Of a DNA stretch of 38,409 nucleotides, positions 24,571-31,547 are shown one piece after another. The DNA is from a virus. The stretch lies in the IMG/VR virus record IMGVR_UViG_3300003885_000019, positions 1 through 38,409 of that record; one strand, 5' to 3'. A program made the position numbers and the translations under genes. Position 1 is the stretch's first letter. Every line of letters begins with the position of its first letter. A model generated the notes under the pieces. That model made no database searches. It had not been told where the DNA came from and saw only the letters and a list, made by a program, of their open reading frames with translations.

Positions 24571-24590
24571 GCCCAAAATAGCCCAAAATC
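24571..24590. repeat. Tandem 10-bp direct repeat
   Basis: GCCCAAAATA is followed at once by GCCCAAAATC (9 of 10 identical), within the regulator-early gene gap. The CCCAAAA core also occurs in the origin-like repeats inside the initiator gene. It could be a regulatory or replication protein site. Confidence 0.4.
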
Positions 24591-24632
24591 AAGGGTTTTC
24601 AGACAGATCCAAATAAATTGGCCTGATTCGTG

Positions 24633-24672
24633 CCTAGGGAAGTTTGCATGGAATAGGCACCATGACTATAGT
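24633..24672 (+). promoter_or_regulatory. Early rightward promoter with adjacent CCTAGG site
   Basis: TTGCAT (24644-24649), a 17-base spacer, and TATAGT (24667-24672) form a good sigma-70-like promoter just before the first early gene. CCTAGG (24633-24638) lies 5 bp upstream of the -35 box, a placement suited to repression or activation by the nearby regulator. Confidence 0.6.
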
Positions 24673-24709
24673 AGGCATATCAGGCAACCAAATACAGAGA
24701 GGGAATGAG

Positions 24710-24910
24710 ATGACTACCGAGACAAAGACACAATTAAAAGAGCGGGTCCAGTCCGACATTACAGGGTACGCCCATAATTGGTTTGTAGCCACCTTAGAAA
24801 GCGAAGACCCTGAGTTGATGACTGATGCATATCAAGCAGAATTATGCAAACAGATGAAACGGTTGCAGCGGGCCTTCGGGTTCACCAGCTTTAACGGATT
24901 AGATTCTTAA
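24710..24910 (+). CDS. Hypothetical first early protein
   Basis: 66 aa from ATG 24710, preceded by AGAGAGGG. An upstream in-frame ATG at 24644 overlaps the promoter and is unlikely. The protein is acidic and helical ('LKERVQSDITGYAHNWFVAT', 'LCKQMKRLQRAFGF'). No family recognised. As the first gene behind the early promoter it may be a host take-over or regulatory protein. Confidence 0.6.
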   Translation: MTTETKTQLKERVQSDITGYAHNWFVATLESEDPELMTDAYQAELCKQMKRLQRAFGFTSFNGLDS

Positions 24911-24950
24911 TTAATTCCAAGCCCGGCCAGCAAATAAACGGAGGACAACC

Positions 24951-25202
24951 ATGGCAAGGCAGACAATCACAGAACGCCGGACAGAGGCGGCAAGCAAAGC
25001 AGAGGACTTAATCTCAGAGGCAACCGAGTTGGTGTCCGGTCTCTATCAGGCATTGGAGGAAATCCGAAGCAACATGGAAGAGAAGTTCTCCCAGACCGAC
25101 AAATATCAACGTCTCGAAGAACTTGTGTTTGCCGTTGAGGAGACCCACACGGCTCTCGAACTAGCCCAATCCAAACTGCCCTCTGATTTCCAGTACACGT
25201 AG
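24951..25202 (+). CDS. Hypothetical coiled-coil protein
   Basis: 83 aa. Acidic helical sequence ('ASKAEDLISEATELVSGLYQ', 'YQRLEELVFAVEETHTAL') with heptad-like spacing. GGAGG lies 7 bases before ATG 24951. Second gene of the early operon; function unknown. Confidence 0.6.
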   Translation: MARQTITERRTEAASKAEDLISEATELVSGLYQALEEIRSNMEEKFSQTDKYQRLEELVFAVEETHTALELAQSKLPSDFQYT

Positions 25203-25212
25203 GAGGCCAACC

Positions 25213-25332
25213 ATGAAGGTCAAGCAATTCGTAGCGATCCTGAACCAAGCAACCAGCTTTGCCCACCTGCGCAAGCTGCTAGCGGAAGCCAAGCAGCCCT
25301 ATCACACGGGCTCTTGGGACAACCGCCGATGA
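25213..25332 (+). CDS. Small basic hypothetical protein
   Basis: 39 aa. AGGAGG precedes ATG 25213 at ideal distance. Contains 'FAHLRKLLAEAKQPYHTGSW'. The stop overlaps the next ATG (ATGA). Small size makes the call uncertain, but the ribosome binding site is among the best in this stretch. Confidence 0.5.
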   Translation: MKVKQFVAILNQATSFAHLRKLLAEAKQPYHTGSWDNRR

Positions 25333-25403
25333 CACTCAAACTATTCATCCTGGGCGCCGTCGCGGGCTCCTGGGTCATCTTCAAACTGGAGGCCCTGCTA
25401 TGA
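25329..25403 (+). CDS. Tiny membrane peptide
   Basis: 24 aa, hydrophobic throughout ('LFILGAVAGSWVIFKLEALL'). It overlaps both neighbours by ATGA, so the reading frame is bracketed by coupled genes. A single membrane helix is likely. No known family; could also be a coupling peptide with no product of its own. Confidence 0.4.
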   Translation: MTLKLFILGAVAGSWVIFKLEALL

Positions 25404-25612
25404 CCACAGAAAGAATGTCGAGCGAGGTCGCATGTGCCCTGCTGCACGAGTTGGCAGCTTTGAATCTGAAAATCGGCGAGGCTAAACAAACGCATGACCT
25501 TGACCAATTCAACTGGATTGACCAGGAAAAGCGCATCATCGAGGTCCTGCTGACTGAGCTACTGGGCCGACCACCTCTCGATTCTGAGATTCAAGCGGCA
25601 ACGGCGATGTGA
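25400..25612 (+). CDS. Hypothetical helical protein
   Basis: 70 aa, ATGA with the preceding peptide. 'EVACALLHELAALNLKIGEA' and 'QEKRIIEVLLTELLGRPPL' indicate two helices. No family recognised. Confidence 0.55.
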   Translation: MTTERMSSEVACALLHELAALNLKIGEAKQTHDLDQFNWIDQEKRIIEVLLTELLGRPPLDSEIQAATAM

Positions 25613-25884
25613 TGGAACTAGGCCAGGCATACTTGATGTTGGAGAACTCACAGATGGCAAACAACGACTGGATGGACGAACACCAGCCCGGTGAGACCAT
25701 GAAGGATTGGCGTGGCAACTTCCAACGATGTTGGGCTTGCGGTGCCAGGAGAGCCGTGAGACCCATGGGAGTGGGGCTGTGGGACAAAGGCAATCATTGC
25801 GGCTCCCAACCCGAGACGCCCGCGCCAGTGCCAGCACAGCGGACCCAGCAGGAACTCTTAGACGACCTATTCAAGGCGGACTAA
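25612..25884 (+). CDS. Hypothetical Cys-containing protein
   Basis: 90 aa from ATG 25612 overlapping the previous stop (TGATG). A CWACG motif and later HCG suggest a metal site around residues 38-65. The rest is hydrophilic with a Pro/Gln-rich tail and 'QELLDDLFKAD' at the end. Function unknown. Confidence 0.5.
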   Translation: MELGQAYLMLENSQMANNDWMDEHQPGETMKDWRGNFQRCWACGARRAVRPMGVGLWDKGNHCGSQPETPAPVPAQRTQQELLDDLFKAD

Positions 25885-25902
25885 AACGACGGAGGACAGA
25901 AG

Positions 25903-26256
25903 ATGGAAGGCCAATACATCGATATCAGCGGAATGGACCTAGAGGAACTAGCCAAGCACATCAGTAAAACAACTCTGGATATTCTGCCGGCAGACTTAGC
26001 AGCCCAGTTGTTTTATCTTGACGCCGCCCATAGTGCCCAAGTGTTGAAGGCGCAATGGCAAGAGCAGCGTCCAGCTCCAACCATCCGCGTCCGCATCAAC
26101 GTCTCCGACAGCGTGAAAGGAATCCGTACAAGCGATACGACCCTGGAGGTCTACGGGGACTTGCGGGATTACGAGGTGGATGACATCGTAGCCCTTCGGG
26201 AAGAACTAAGCACCAAGGTGGACGCGGTCTACCCGCCGCCACATGGAGATAAATAA
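25903..26256 (+). CDS. Hypothetical protein, early module
   Basis: 117 aa, preceded by GGAGG (before ATG 25903). An acidic helical N-terminal half ('LEELAKHISKTTLDILPADL') and a beta-rich C-terminal half ('TIRVRINVSDSVKGI'). No family recognised. Confidence 0.55.
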   Translation: MEGQYIDISGMDLEELAKHISKTTLDILPADLAAQLFYLDAAHSAQVLKAQWQEQRPAPTIRVRINVSDSVKGIRTSDTTLEVYGDLRDYEVDDIVALREELSTKVDAVYPPPHGDK

Positions 26257-26257
26257 A

Positions 26258-26509
26258 ATGGCTATCGAGAAGATTACCAAGGAAGAGTTCGATGGGTTGA
26301 AGCTAAGCAATACCCGACGTAGTCCGGAAACCAAAGCAGTGGAAGCTCTTGCGATGGGAGAGGGATTAAAAATCACATGCCGTTGGAGCCACAGTAAAAG
26401 CGAGCAATGCTCTGGAAGATCGATCATAAATCACGCAGCCAAACGTAAAGGACAATCAATCTCAGCCACTTGCCGAGACGGGTTCCTCTATGTCTTGCGG
26501 GTGGAGTGA
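26258..26509 (+). CDS. Hypothetical small basic protein
   Basis: 83 aa from ATG 26258, with GGAGA upstream; an in-frame ATG at 26243 would add five residues but lies inside the previous gene. Contains 'EEFDGLKLSNTRRSPETKAV' and two Cys separated widely. Resembles short phage DNA-associated proteins but no family is recognised. Confidence 0.55.
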   Translation: MAIEKITKEEFDGLKLSNTRRSPETKAVEALAMGEGLKITCRWSHSKSEQCSGRSIINHAAKRKGQSISATCRDGFLYVLRVE

Positions 26510-26682
26510 TGATTTGCACACGCTGCAAAAAAACCATCAGCTTCTCCCAATGGCACGCTGGGCTCTGTTCCATGTGGACCGTTGATCAAAACCCCGACCA
26601 CCATTTAACGCCAGAAGACATCCGCCAAGCCTACGACCGGCACCTGCTAGAAGCCGCATACGCAAGGAGCAACACCCCATGA
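26509..26682 (+). CDS. Small zinc-ribbon protein
   Basis: 57 aa, ATG overlapping the previous stop (TGATG). Opens MICTRCKKTI, with further Cys/His (C near 26; HH near 37-38) that may complete a metal site. ATGA overlaps the next gene. Function unknown. Confidence 0.5.
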   Translation: MICTRCKKTISFSQWHAGLCSMWTVDQNPDHHLTPEDIRQAYDRHLLEAAYARSNTP

Positions 26683-26972
26683 CCGTACACAACCACGACC
26701 CCGGCCCCTGCGACACCTGCATGAACGACGGTGAGGAACAGACCTACATTCGCTACGCCACCATCGCCGTCGAAGTTAGTACGAATTGGCTGACTGACAA
26801 CGGACAAGCGAACGCCAAAGATGGATGGGAAGAGATAAAAAGCAATCTGGCACAGGCGGTGGAACGCTTGCCAACATTCCATTACCACAACCCTCCTATG
26901 TGGACATGGATAGAATGGACTTCTGAACCAGAATTGAAGGATGCCATCGCCAAGGCCGAAGGCAAACCATGA
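26679..26972 (+). CDS. Hypothetical protein with CxxC
   Basis: 97 aa. N-terminal HNHDPGPCDTC offers a metal site; the rest is mixed ('IRYATIAVEVSTNWLTDNG', 'LAQAVERLPTFHYHNPPMW'). Overlaps both neighbours by 4 bases. Function unknown. Confidence 0.5.
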   Translation: MTVHNHDPGPCDTCMNDGEEQTYIRYATIAVEVSTNWLTDNGQANAKDGWEEIKSNLAQAVERLPTFHYHNPPMWTWIEWTSEPELKDAIAKAEGKP

Positions 26973-28237
26973 TTTACCCAGCCCCGCCCGGCATCAAGGC
27001 CAACCGGTATATGTGCGGCGAGTGTGGTGCTGGGCTGGCGATGCCGTGGATGGAAACGGCCAAAGATGCTCATGGTTACAATTTTCAAATCTATGCGCTC
27101 AAGTGCGTCAACAACTCCACTCACGAGACCTACGTAGAAAAGAACAATGGCAGAACCAAAACACTATCCGGCCCAGATGGGCTAAAGATTGAGGTAGATG
27201 TAATGACCCAGAGACCAACGACCGGCGCGGACATTGTCCTGATTGAAAGCGAGGCATCGGCCCTAGCTGTGGTGAAGCGGCAAAACTCGCTGGCGACATG
27301 GCCCGACTCCAAGGACATGAACGAATCCCAGATGGCGGCTCTTGCCCACGTTGCGTACCACTACCAGATGGACATCATCATGGGCGAGATTATGCCGTTC
27401 CAGGGGAAACCGTTCATCACCATCAAGGGACGGCGTCGGCATGACAAGCGGGAAGGGCACCGGATGGGCATTACGTTTCGGATGCCTCGGGAAGATGAGC
27501 TTCAATTCTGGATGACTGCTGGGGCAATGAAAGCCGGAGACCTGATCCAGATCGCAGTGGGCACTGAACCGGACGGCCTAGTAACCGAAGCGATGGGCCG
27601 CGTGCTAGCATCCGAGAAACCGGCTACAGCCAAGGGCCAGGAGTTTCTACCTATCGAGGTCCGCAAACTTGAGATGGCTCAGAAGCGTGCCGAGTCCCGG
27701 CTACGGGAGATGGTGTTCGGTGCCATCGGCAAGCCCCAAGGGTTGAATCTTGAGACGCCCATCCTAAGTGAGGGCGAGGGGGTTGGTATCATCGAGGGAA
27801 CCTACCGTGAGATCCCACAGGACCAACCAGAATCAGAGCCCATGCCGGACTTCGGCGACTGCCCGGAGCACGGCGTCGAATGGCGCGTCGAGGCTGACAA
27901 GTACACCGGAGCCCCAAGGGCGGCGCATCCTGTTGGTCAGAGTGGCCCGTGGTGCAACATCAGCAAGGTCTACGCCCCGTTGTTCATGTCAGCATGGGCG
28001 GCTAAATTCGGAGAGCCTAACAAAAAAGACGTGGACGCTTGGCTGAAGGAAAGGTACGACGGCAAGACGTGGAGCAAGTTGGCCCACCTGGAGTGCATCG
28101 AGGCGTTCGATACGATGCGGGTTGATGATGCCACCGGCGAGGTTGAGGCCCAGCCCGAGCCCCAGGAAGAGTCCATCCCGATGCCCGACTACGACGAGCA
28201 AGAGCCTGAGTTGGTCGGCGACGAGGCAGGGATTTAA
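26969..28237 (+). CDS. Possible RecT-like single-strand annealing protein
   Basis: 422 aa. A short N-terminal CGECG ribbon is followed by 'ESQMAALAHVAYHYQMDIIM' then 'GEIMPFQGKPFITIKGRRR', a pattern similar to RecT/Redbeta-type annealing proteins ('...LDPLLGEVY...GKP..TIDG'). The acidic tail (after about 285) has CPEHGVEW ... HPVGQSGPWC, a possible zinc finger, and a Glu/Pro-rich end. It is the largest early protein before the replication genes, where recombination mediators usually sit. I have no alignment, so the family is tentative. Alternative: uncharacterised phage protein. Confidence 0.5.
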   Translation: MIYPAPPGIKANRYMCGECGAGLAMPWMETAKDAHGYNFQIYALKCVNNSTHETYVEKNNGRTKTLSGPDGLKIEVDVMTQRPTTGADIVLIESEASALAVVKRQNSLATWPDSKDMNESQMAALAHVAYHYQMDIIMGEIMPFQGKPFITIKGRRRHDKREGHRMGITFRMPREDELQFWMTAGAMKAGDLIQIAVGTEPDGLVTEAMGRVLASEKPATAKGQEFLPIEVRKLEMAQKRAESRLREMVFGAIGKPQGLNLETPILSEGEGVGIIEGTYREIPQDQPESEPMPDFGDCPEHGVEWRVEADKYTGAPRAAHPVGQSGPWCNISKVYAPLFMSAWAAKFGEPNKKDVDAWLKERYDGKTWSKLAHLECIEAFDTMRVDDATGEVEAQPEPQEESIPMPDYDEQEPELVGDEAGI

Positions 28238-28570
28238 ATGACCACCATAATCGCAGATCTGCGCGGCAACAGCGACTTCGCTGGACGCCAGTGGGACCAG
28301 TACGTCAAGGCTGTCCGGCGGATTGGGGACACCAAGTCTTTGCAAGAAGCCAACGAGGGATTGGGGTACAACTTGGTTAAAACCATCCCCGGCCTGCTGC
28401 AATGGATCCAGGAACTTCAGGAGACGAACACCAAGTTGAGCAAAGAACTCTACCTGCTGAGGGCTCAAGGCCAGGAGCCGATGCAAGCAATAGTGACCAT
28501 GCCCGACCCAAAGCGGCCACTCGGGATACCAGCGGGGCACATCATCTTGGACATCGTCGGAGAAGAATAG
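28238..28570 (+). CDS. Hypothetical coiled-coil protein
   Basis: 110 aa, starting right after the preceding stop. 'TIPGLLQWIQELQETNTKLS' suggests a coiled coil; the C-terminal 'PLGIPAGHIILDIVGEE' may be a small beta segment. Function unknown. Confidence 0.5.
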   Translation: MTTIIADLRGNSDFAGRQWDQYVKAVRRIGDTKSLQEANEGLGYNLVKTIPGLLQWIQELQETNTKLSKELYLLRAQGQEPMQAIVTMPDPKRPLGIPAGHIILDIVGEE

Positions 28571-28578
28571 GCGGCCTG

Positions 28579-28743
28579 ATGCGAACAATCAAACTATCTG
28601 AAGCTGAATATGAAGTCCTCAAGGATGTGTTGAAGGATATCGAAACAGCTAACGGCGCAACCACGACATGGAGCAACAGCCATATATGGCATTTCCTCAA
28701 CCTTCAACACAAGATTCATAACGCATCAAAAGAAAGACGTTAG
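28579..28743 (+). CDS. Small hypothetical protein
   Basis: 54 aa from ATG 28579, after GGCGGCC. Contains 'LSEAEYEVLKDVLKDIETAN', a likely helix. It is the last gene before the structured intergenic region. Function unknown. Confidence 0.5.
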   Translation: MRTIKLSEAEYEVLKDVLKDIETANGATTTWSNSHIWHFLNLQHKIHNASKERR

Positions 28744-28751
28744 CAACCAAC

Positions 28752-28840
28752 GGCAGAGTTTAGCCTCTGCCTCGGCTCGGTGGACAGGGGACGGTGTGGA
28801 CGCGGCAGGCCAGGGGTCGGCGTCAGGTGCCACCGAGCCG
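28752..28840 (+). ncRNA. Highly structured intergenic RNA candidate
   Basis: GGCAGAG (28752-28758) pairs with CTCTGCC (28765-28771), a 7-bp stem. Immediately after, CGGCTCGGTGG (28773-28783) pairs perfectly over 11 bp with CCACCGAGCCG (28830-28840), enclosing GACGC (28799-28803) with GCGTC (28820-28824). No gene is visible here. GC-rich nested stems suggest a folded RNA or processing element. No known family recognised. Confidence 0.5.
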
Positions 28841-28854
28841 GGAGAGGGACTGAG

Positions 28855-28883
28855 TTGACAGCCTAGAACCCTGAAAGTAGAAT
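28855..28883 (+). promoter_or_regulatory. Near-consensus sigma-70 promoter
   Basis: TTGACA (28855-28860), a 17-base spacer, and TAGAAT (28878-28883): a perfect -35 and 5/6 -10 at optimal spacing. Transcription should start near 28890, just before the extended hairpin and upstream of the replication genes. Confidence 0.75.
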
Positions 28884-28890
28884 GCCCTTG

Positions 28891-28957
28891 AATCGCCGCC
28901 TTGCACCGGTCGGCTATTGTGCAAGATGGCCAATCGGTAAACAAGGCGGCTCTTTTT
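28891..28957 (+). ncRNA. Short promoter-to-terminator RNA (attenuator or sRNA)
   Basis: GCCGCCTTG (28895-28903) pairs with CAAGGCGGC (28942-28950), followed by TCTTTTT. Inside, ACCG (28905-28908) pairs with CGGT (28935-28938), and GGCTAT with ATGGCC. This is a ~65-base transcript ending in an intrinsic-terminator-like hairpin, directly behind a strong promoter. The AAGG in its 3' arm could be the ribosome binding site of the next gene, whose ATG is at 28958, so it may be an attenuator. Confidence 0.55.
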
Positions 28958-29173
28958 ATGCCTAACGCAGACAGTCCCTTCCACGGCATCATTGAAGTGC
29001 AAGAAGTCGGATACAAAAAGGTCAACGAACTCATGACGGAAGGCTATGAGATTCTGGCCATCCACCCGGGATCACGGCTAATCAAAAGCAATCCCGAAGA
29101 CACCACGTCGGTTACGTACGTGCGACGCAGGCCGGTCTATGTGATGGGCAAACGAGAGCCCGATGATGAGTAA
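28958..29173 (+). CDS. Hypothetical protein behind the attenuator-like hairpin
   Basis: 71 aa from ATG 28958, immediately after the T-run of the hairpin. 'EVQEVGYKKVNELMTEGYEI' and 'YVRRRPVYVMGKREPDDE' suggest a small alpha/beta protein. Its ribosome binding site would be buried in the stem, so expression may depend on unfolding. Overlaps the initiator gene. Function unknown. Confidence 0.5.
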   Translation: MPNADSPFHGIIEVQEVGYKKVNELMTEGYEILAIHPGSRLIKSNPEDTTSVTYVRRRPVYVMGKREPDDE

Positions 29174-29921
29174 TTTTGATAGATTATTTTTCGATGAGGC
29201 TCCGTTATTGGTCAGACCTGCCTTGGCCGTCGCGGTCGGGCTGGAAGAATCAATCATTCTGCAACAACTACATTATTGGCTGACTGACGAGCAGAGTGGG
29301 CGTGAATACGAAGGGGACAAGTGGATTTACAACACCTACAAAATGTGGCATAGCAACTTCCCTTTCCTAAGCACAAAAACTATTGGGAAGATATTTCGTA
29401 AACTGGAGGCGCAAGGGTTGATTGTTTCGGGGAACTTCAATAATTCATCCTACGACCGGACGAAATGGTATCGGTTGGACTATCAGGCGATTGAAGGATT
29501 ATCGATAGTACCCAAAAGGGACAATGGAGAGTCCCAAATAGGGACTATCGATAATGCCCAAAAGGGACATTGTTCATTAGCAAAGACTACTACAGAGATT
29601 GCTTCAAAGATTACTTTAGAAAAGCCGCGACCGGCTAAACCCAAACGAATTCCATATTCTGAGGAACTAAAATCCGAACTGCTGGAAGTCTACAAAGACT
29701 TGCCGGACGCGTCCTTCCAGATCGACCTTGCAATGGCACATGATTCCGCTAAAAAATATTCGGACATGAACCTCTTTTTAAGAAATTGGCTCAACCGGGC
29801 ACGCAAGAACAACGGAGGCAACAATGGAAGACCTGGGAACCATTCTCCGGCGAGTGGTGGCGAAGGAGCTATCGCCAAGGCAGCTAGAGAGCAGGCAGAA
29901 CGCAACGACCAACCAAGTTGA
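29163..29921 (+). CDS. Replication initiator (winged-helix, O/DnaD-like)
   Basis: 252 aa. 'VGLEESIILQQLHYWLTDEQ' and 'WIYNTYKMWHSNFPFLSTKT' then 'KIFRKLEAQGLIVSGNFN' match the winged-helix N-terminal domain of phage replication initiators. The C-terminal half resembles a DnaD-type or loader-binding tail. Origin-like repeats lie within the middle of the gene (about 29498-29569), as in lambda O. Initial MM gives ATG 29163 or 29166. A helicase loader follows, overlapping by 98 bases. Confidence 0.78.
   Translation: MMSNFDRLFFDEAPLLVRPALAVAVGLEESIILQQLHYWLTDEQSGREYEGDKWIYNTYKMWHSNFPFLSTKTIGKIFRKLEAQGLIVSGNFNNSSYDRTKWYRLDYQAIEGLSIVPKRDNGESQIGTIDNAQKGHCSLAKTTTEIASKITLEKPRPAKPKRIPYSEELKSELLEVYKDLPDASFQIDLAMAHDSAKKYSDMNLFLRNWLNRARKNNGGNNGRPGNHSPASGGEGAIAKAAREQAERNDQPS
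29498..29569. repeat. Origin-like repeats inside the initiator gene
   Basis: Two copies of CCCAAAAGGGACA (29511-29523 and 29557-29569) surround a related palindrome GTCCCAAATAGGGAC (29531-29545). ATTATCGATAGT (29498-29509) is repeated inverted as ACTATCGATAAT (29544-29555). Such iterons inside the initiator gene suggest the replication origin. Confidence 0.62.
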
Positions 29922-30612
29922 ACGATGCCGCCGTTGCAAGGGCAGAGGATTTCTGTCTACCGGCCTGATTGCAAGTCCAACGGAGTCCGGGCAATCTGGT
30001 TATGTGTCCAATGCGTCCGAACATCCCTGCCCAGAGTGCAACCCTCGGGCTCCTCTGGGGCAAGGCAAGACATTTGATGATTTTGAAGTGATCCCTGGGA
30101 CGGAGCAAATGGTTGCTGTAGCCCAGGACTTTGCAGACTCGTTGGACTCAGTGGACCTGATTCCTGGAATGACCATCGTTGGGCAGAACGGCAACGGCAA
30201 GAGTCACATCGTGGAAGCTGTAGCGAACAGGGCCATCCAGCACGGAAAGTCACCGGCCTATGTCTTCATCCCAGATTTCCTAGACCAGCTTCGATCCAGC
30301 TTCGATCCAGAAAACGACTTGCAATATGCCCGGTTATGGGAATGGTGGTCCGGCACGGATCTGTTGATTCTAGACGACTTGAAACACGACGGCCGGCCAA
30401 CACCTTGGGCGATAGAGCAGATCGAAAGGATTGTGGACTTGAGATACCGAAAACGCCTGCCTTACATCGTGACCACAAATGGGACGTTGGCATCCATTGA
30501 AGCAGTTTGGCATCGCAGGTTGGCCGACCGGCTCTTTGATGAGCACAGTGGGACAGTCCAGGTGGTTTATAACACGGCGCCCAGCTATCGCACTCGAAAG
30601 TCTTGGAAATGA
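29824..30612 (+). CDS. DnaC-like AAA+ helicase loader with zinc ribbon
   Basis: 262 aa. An N-terminal zinc ribbon (C35, C38, C69, C72: CRRCKG ... CPECN) precedes an AAA+ core: Walker A GQNGNGKS (120-127), Walker B LLILDD (180-185), and the VTTNG sensor (216-220). It would load the host replicative helicase at the phage origin with the initiator. ATG 29824 is supported by GGAGG at normal spacing, despite a long overlap with the initiator gene. IstB-like ATPases are the alternative. Confidence 0.85.
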   Translation: MEDLGTILRRVVAKELSPRQLESRQNATTNQVERCRRCKGRGFLSTGLIASPTESGQSGYVSNASEHPCPECNPRAPLGQGKTFDDFEVIPGTEQMVAVAQDFADSLDSVDLIPGMTIVGQNGNGKSHIVEAVANRAIQHGKSPAYVFIPDFLDQLRSSFDPENDLQYARLWEWWSGTDLLILDDLKHDGRPTPWAIEQIERIVDLRYRKRLPYIVTTNGTLASIEAVWHRRLADRLFDEHSGTVQVVYNTAPSYRTRKSWK

Positions 30613-30615
30613 CTA

Positions 30616-30822
30616 ATGACAGGGCTTCAAAGGATACGGGAAGAGATGATCACTGAGTTATATGACTTCCAATCAGCCATTGTTGATTGGGCCGAACGGA
30701 AGAAACGGGTTGCAGTATTTGCTGATTGCGGCCTGGGTAAGACTCTCAGAGCCAGGACTCCGGACGCTTTGGCTAAGATATTGGAACAGCATCGAAAAGA
30801 GGATTGTAGCGGCCAGCTATGA
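30616..30822 (+). pseudogene. Truncated SNF2-type helicase remnant
   Basis: 68 aa. 'ELYDFQSAIVDWAERKKRVA' followed by FADCGLGKT (Q-motif-like region plus Walker A) matches the very beginning of SNF2-like phage helicases, usually 450+ aa. After Walker A the sequence changes to an unrelated helical tail (PDALAKILEQHRKED) and stops. No other helicase motifs follow. An internal deletion is the simplest explanation. It could still be expressed as a small nucleotide-binding protein. Confidence 0.5.
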
Positions 30823-30911
30823 GCTTTAAACAGGTTGGGAATGCTTTCACTCGGGCCAAGCAGGTTGACACGCTAGGGGCAGAAGACTACCAGCAGAAAA
30901 AGGGGAGTTGA
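30819..30911 (+). CDS. Tiny hypothetical peptide
   Basis: 30 aa, overlapping the upstream stop (ATGA) and the next start (TGATG). Contains 'VGNAFTRAKQVDTLGAEDYQ'. Bracketing overlaps support it weakly; it might be residue of the deleted helicase region. Function unknown. Confidence 0.35.
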   Translation: MSFKQVGNAFTRAKQVDTLGAEDYQQKKGS

Positions 30912-31138
30912 TGATTCAAGCTAGTGAGATAGTCGCCCAATGCCAAAAGCTGGAAGCGTTGCTAGGCCCAGTGGATATCCACGATGTCGAGACATGGACG
31001 ATGGCGGACTGTGAGGAAATCAAGGACGCTCTGTATAACCTGGGCATCAAGGCCAGCATCGTGTTCGTGTTTTGCATGACCGACGAAGAGATGGCCGCTG
31101 CCGAACGGGAGGGGATGGATCTCAATGACCAGTCTTAA
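30911..31138 (+). CDS. Hypothetical acidic protein
   Basis: 75 aa from ATG 30911, with AAGGGGAG upstream. 'IVAQCQKLEALLGPVDIHDV' and 'CEEIKDALYNLGIKASIVFV' indicate a small alpha/beta fold. It overlaps the VRR-NUC gene by 14 bases. Function unknown. Confidence 0.55.
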   Translation: MIQASEIVAQCQKLEALLGPVDIHDVETWTMADCEEIKDALYNLGIKASIVFVFCMTDEEMAAAEREGMDLNDQS

Positions 31139-31547
31139 CAACCAGATCAGCGAGAAGGAACTCGGACAGTTTCTCCATGAACTCGGGCAGGTCTGGTCTT
31201 GGTCTATGTATCATCAGGTTGACACGGGAGCTTGCCCCAACTGCCACCGGCCTAGCTATTCCAAGCGAGTCGGGCCTGGCTTCCCTGATTGGGTGATGGC
31301 ACACGAGAACGGACGGCTTCTTGCGATCGAACTTAAAAGTCAAAAAGGCTCGATACGGCCAGAGCAGGTTGCATGGCTCCAAACACTAGCGAGAGGCCCA
31401 GCCGAGGTCTATTTGTTCCGGCCTTCAGACATGGATACAATAACCCGCATCCTTGAGCCGTCCTACACAGCGCCTACAGGGGAGACACTGGTGCTTCCGG
31501 CCAAGTACAGGACCACTGAGACGGATGCCCCGGTTGACACGCCTTAA
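31125..31547 (+). CDS. VRR-NUC domain nuclease
   Basis: 140 aa. A stand-alone VRR-NUC (PD-D/ExK superfamily). 'SEKELGQFLHELGQVWSWSM' opens the domain; GFPD (D55), AIELK (E69, K71) and 'RPEQVAWL' (Q81) are the metal-binding and catalytic set, and 'YLFRPSDMDTITRIL' closes it. CPNC (37-40) adds a possible zinc loop. Acts on structured DNA in replication or recombination; common beside phage replication genes. Near-standard length. Confidence 0.88.
   Translation: MTSLNNQISEKELGQFLHELGQVWSWSMYHQVDTGACPNCHRPSYSKRVGPGFPDWVMAHENGRLLAIELKSQKGSIRPEQVAWLQTLARGPAEVYLFRPSDMDTITRILEPSYTAPTGETLVLPAKYRTTETDAPVDTP

Noticed and set aside
28402-28578. Upstream extension of the gene at 28579
   Set aside because: It would overlap almost the entire preceding gene, while ATG 28579 sits right after its stop.
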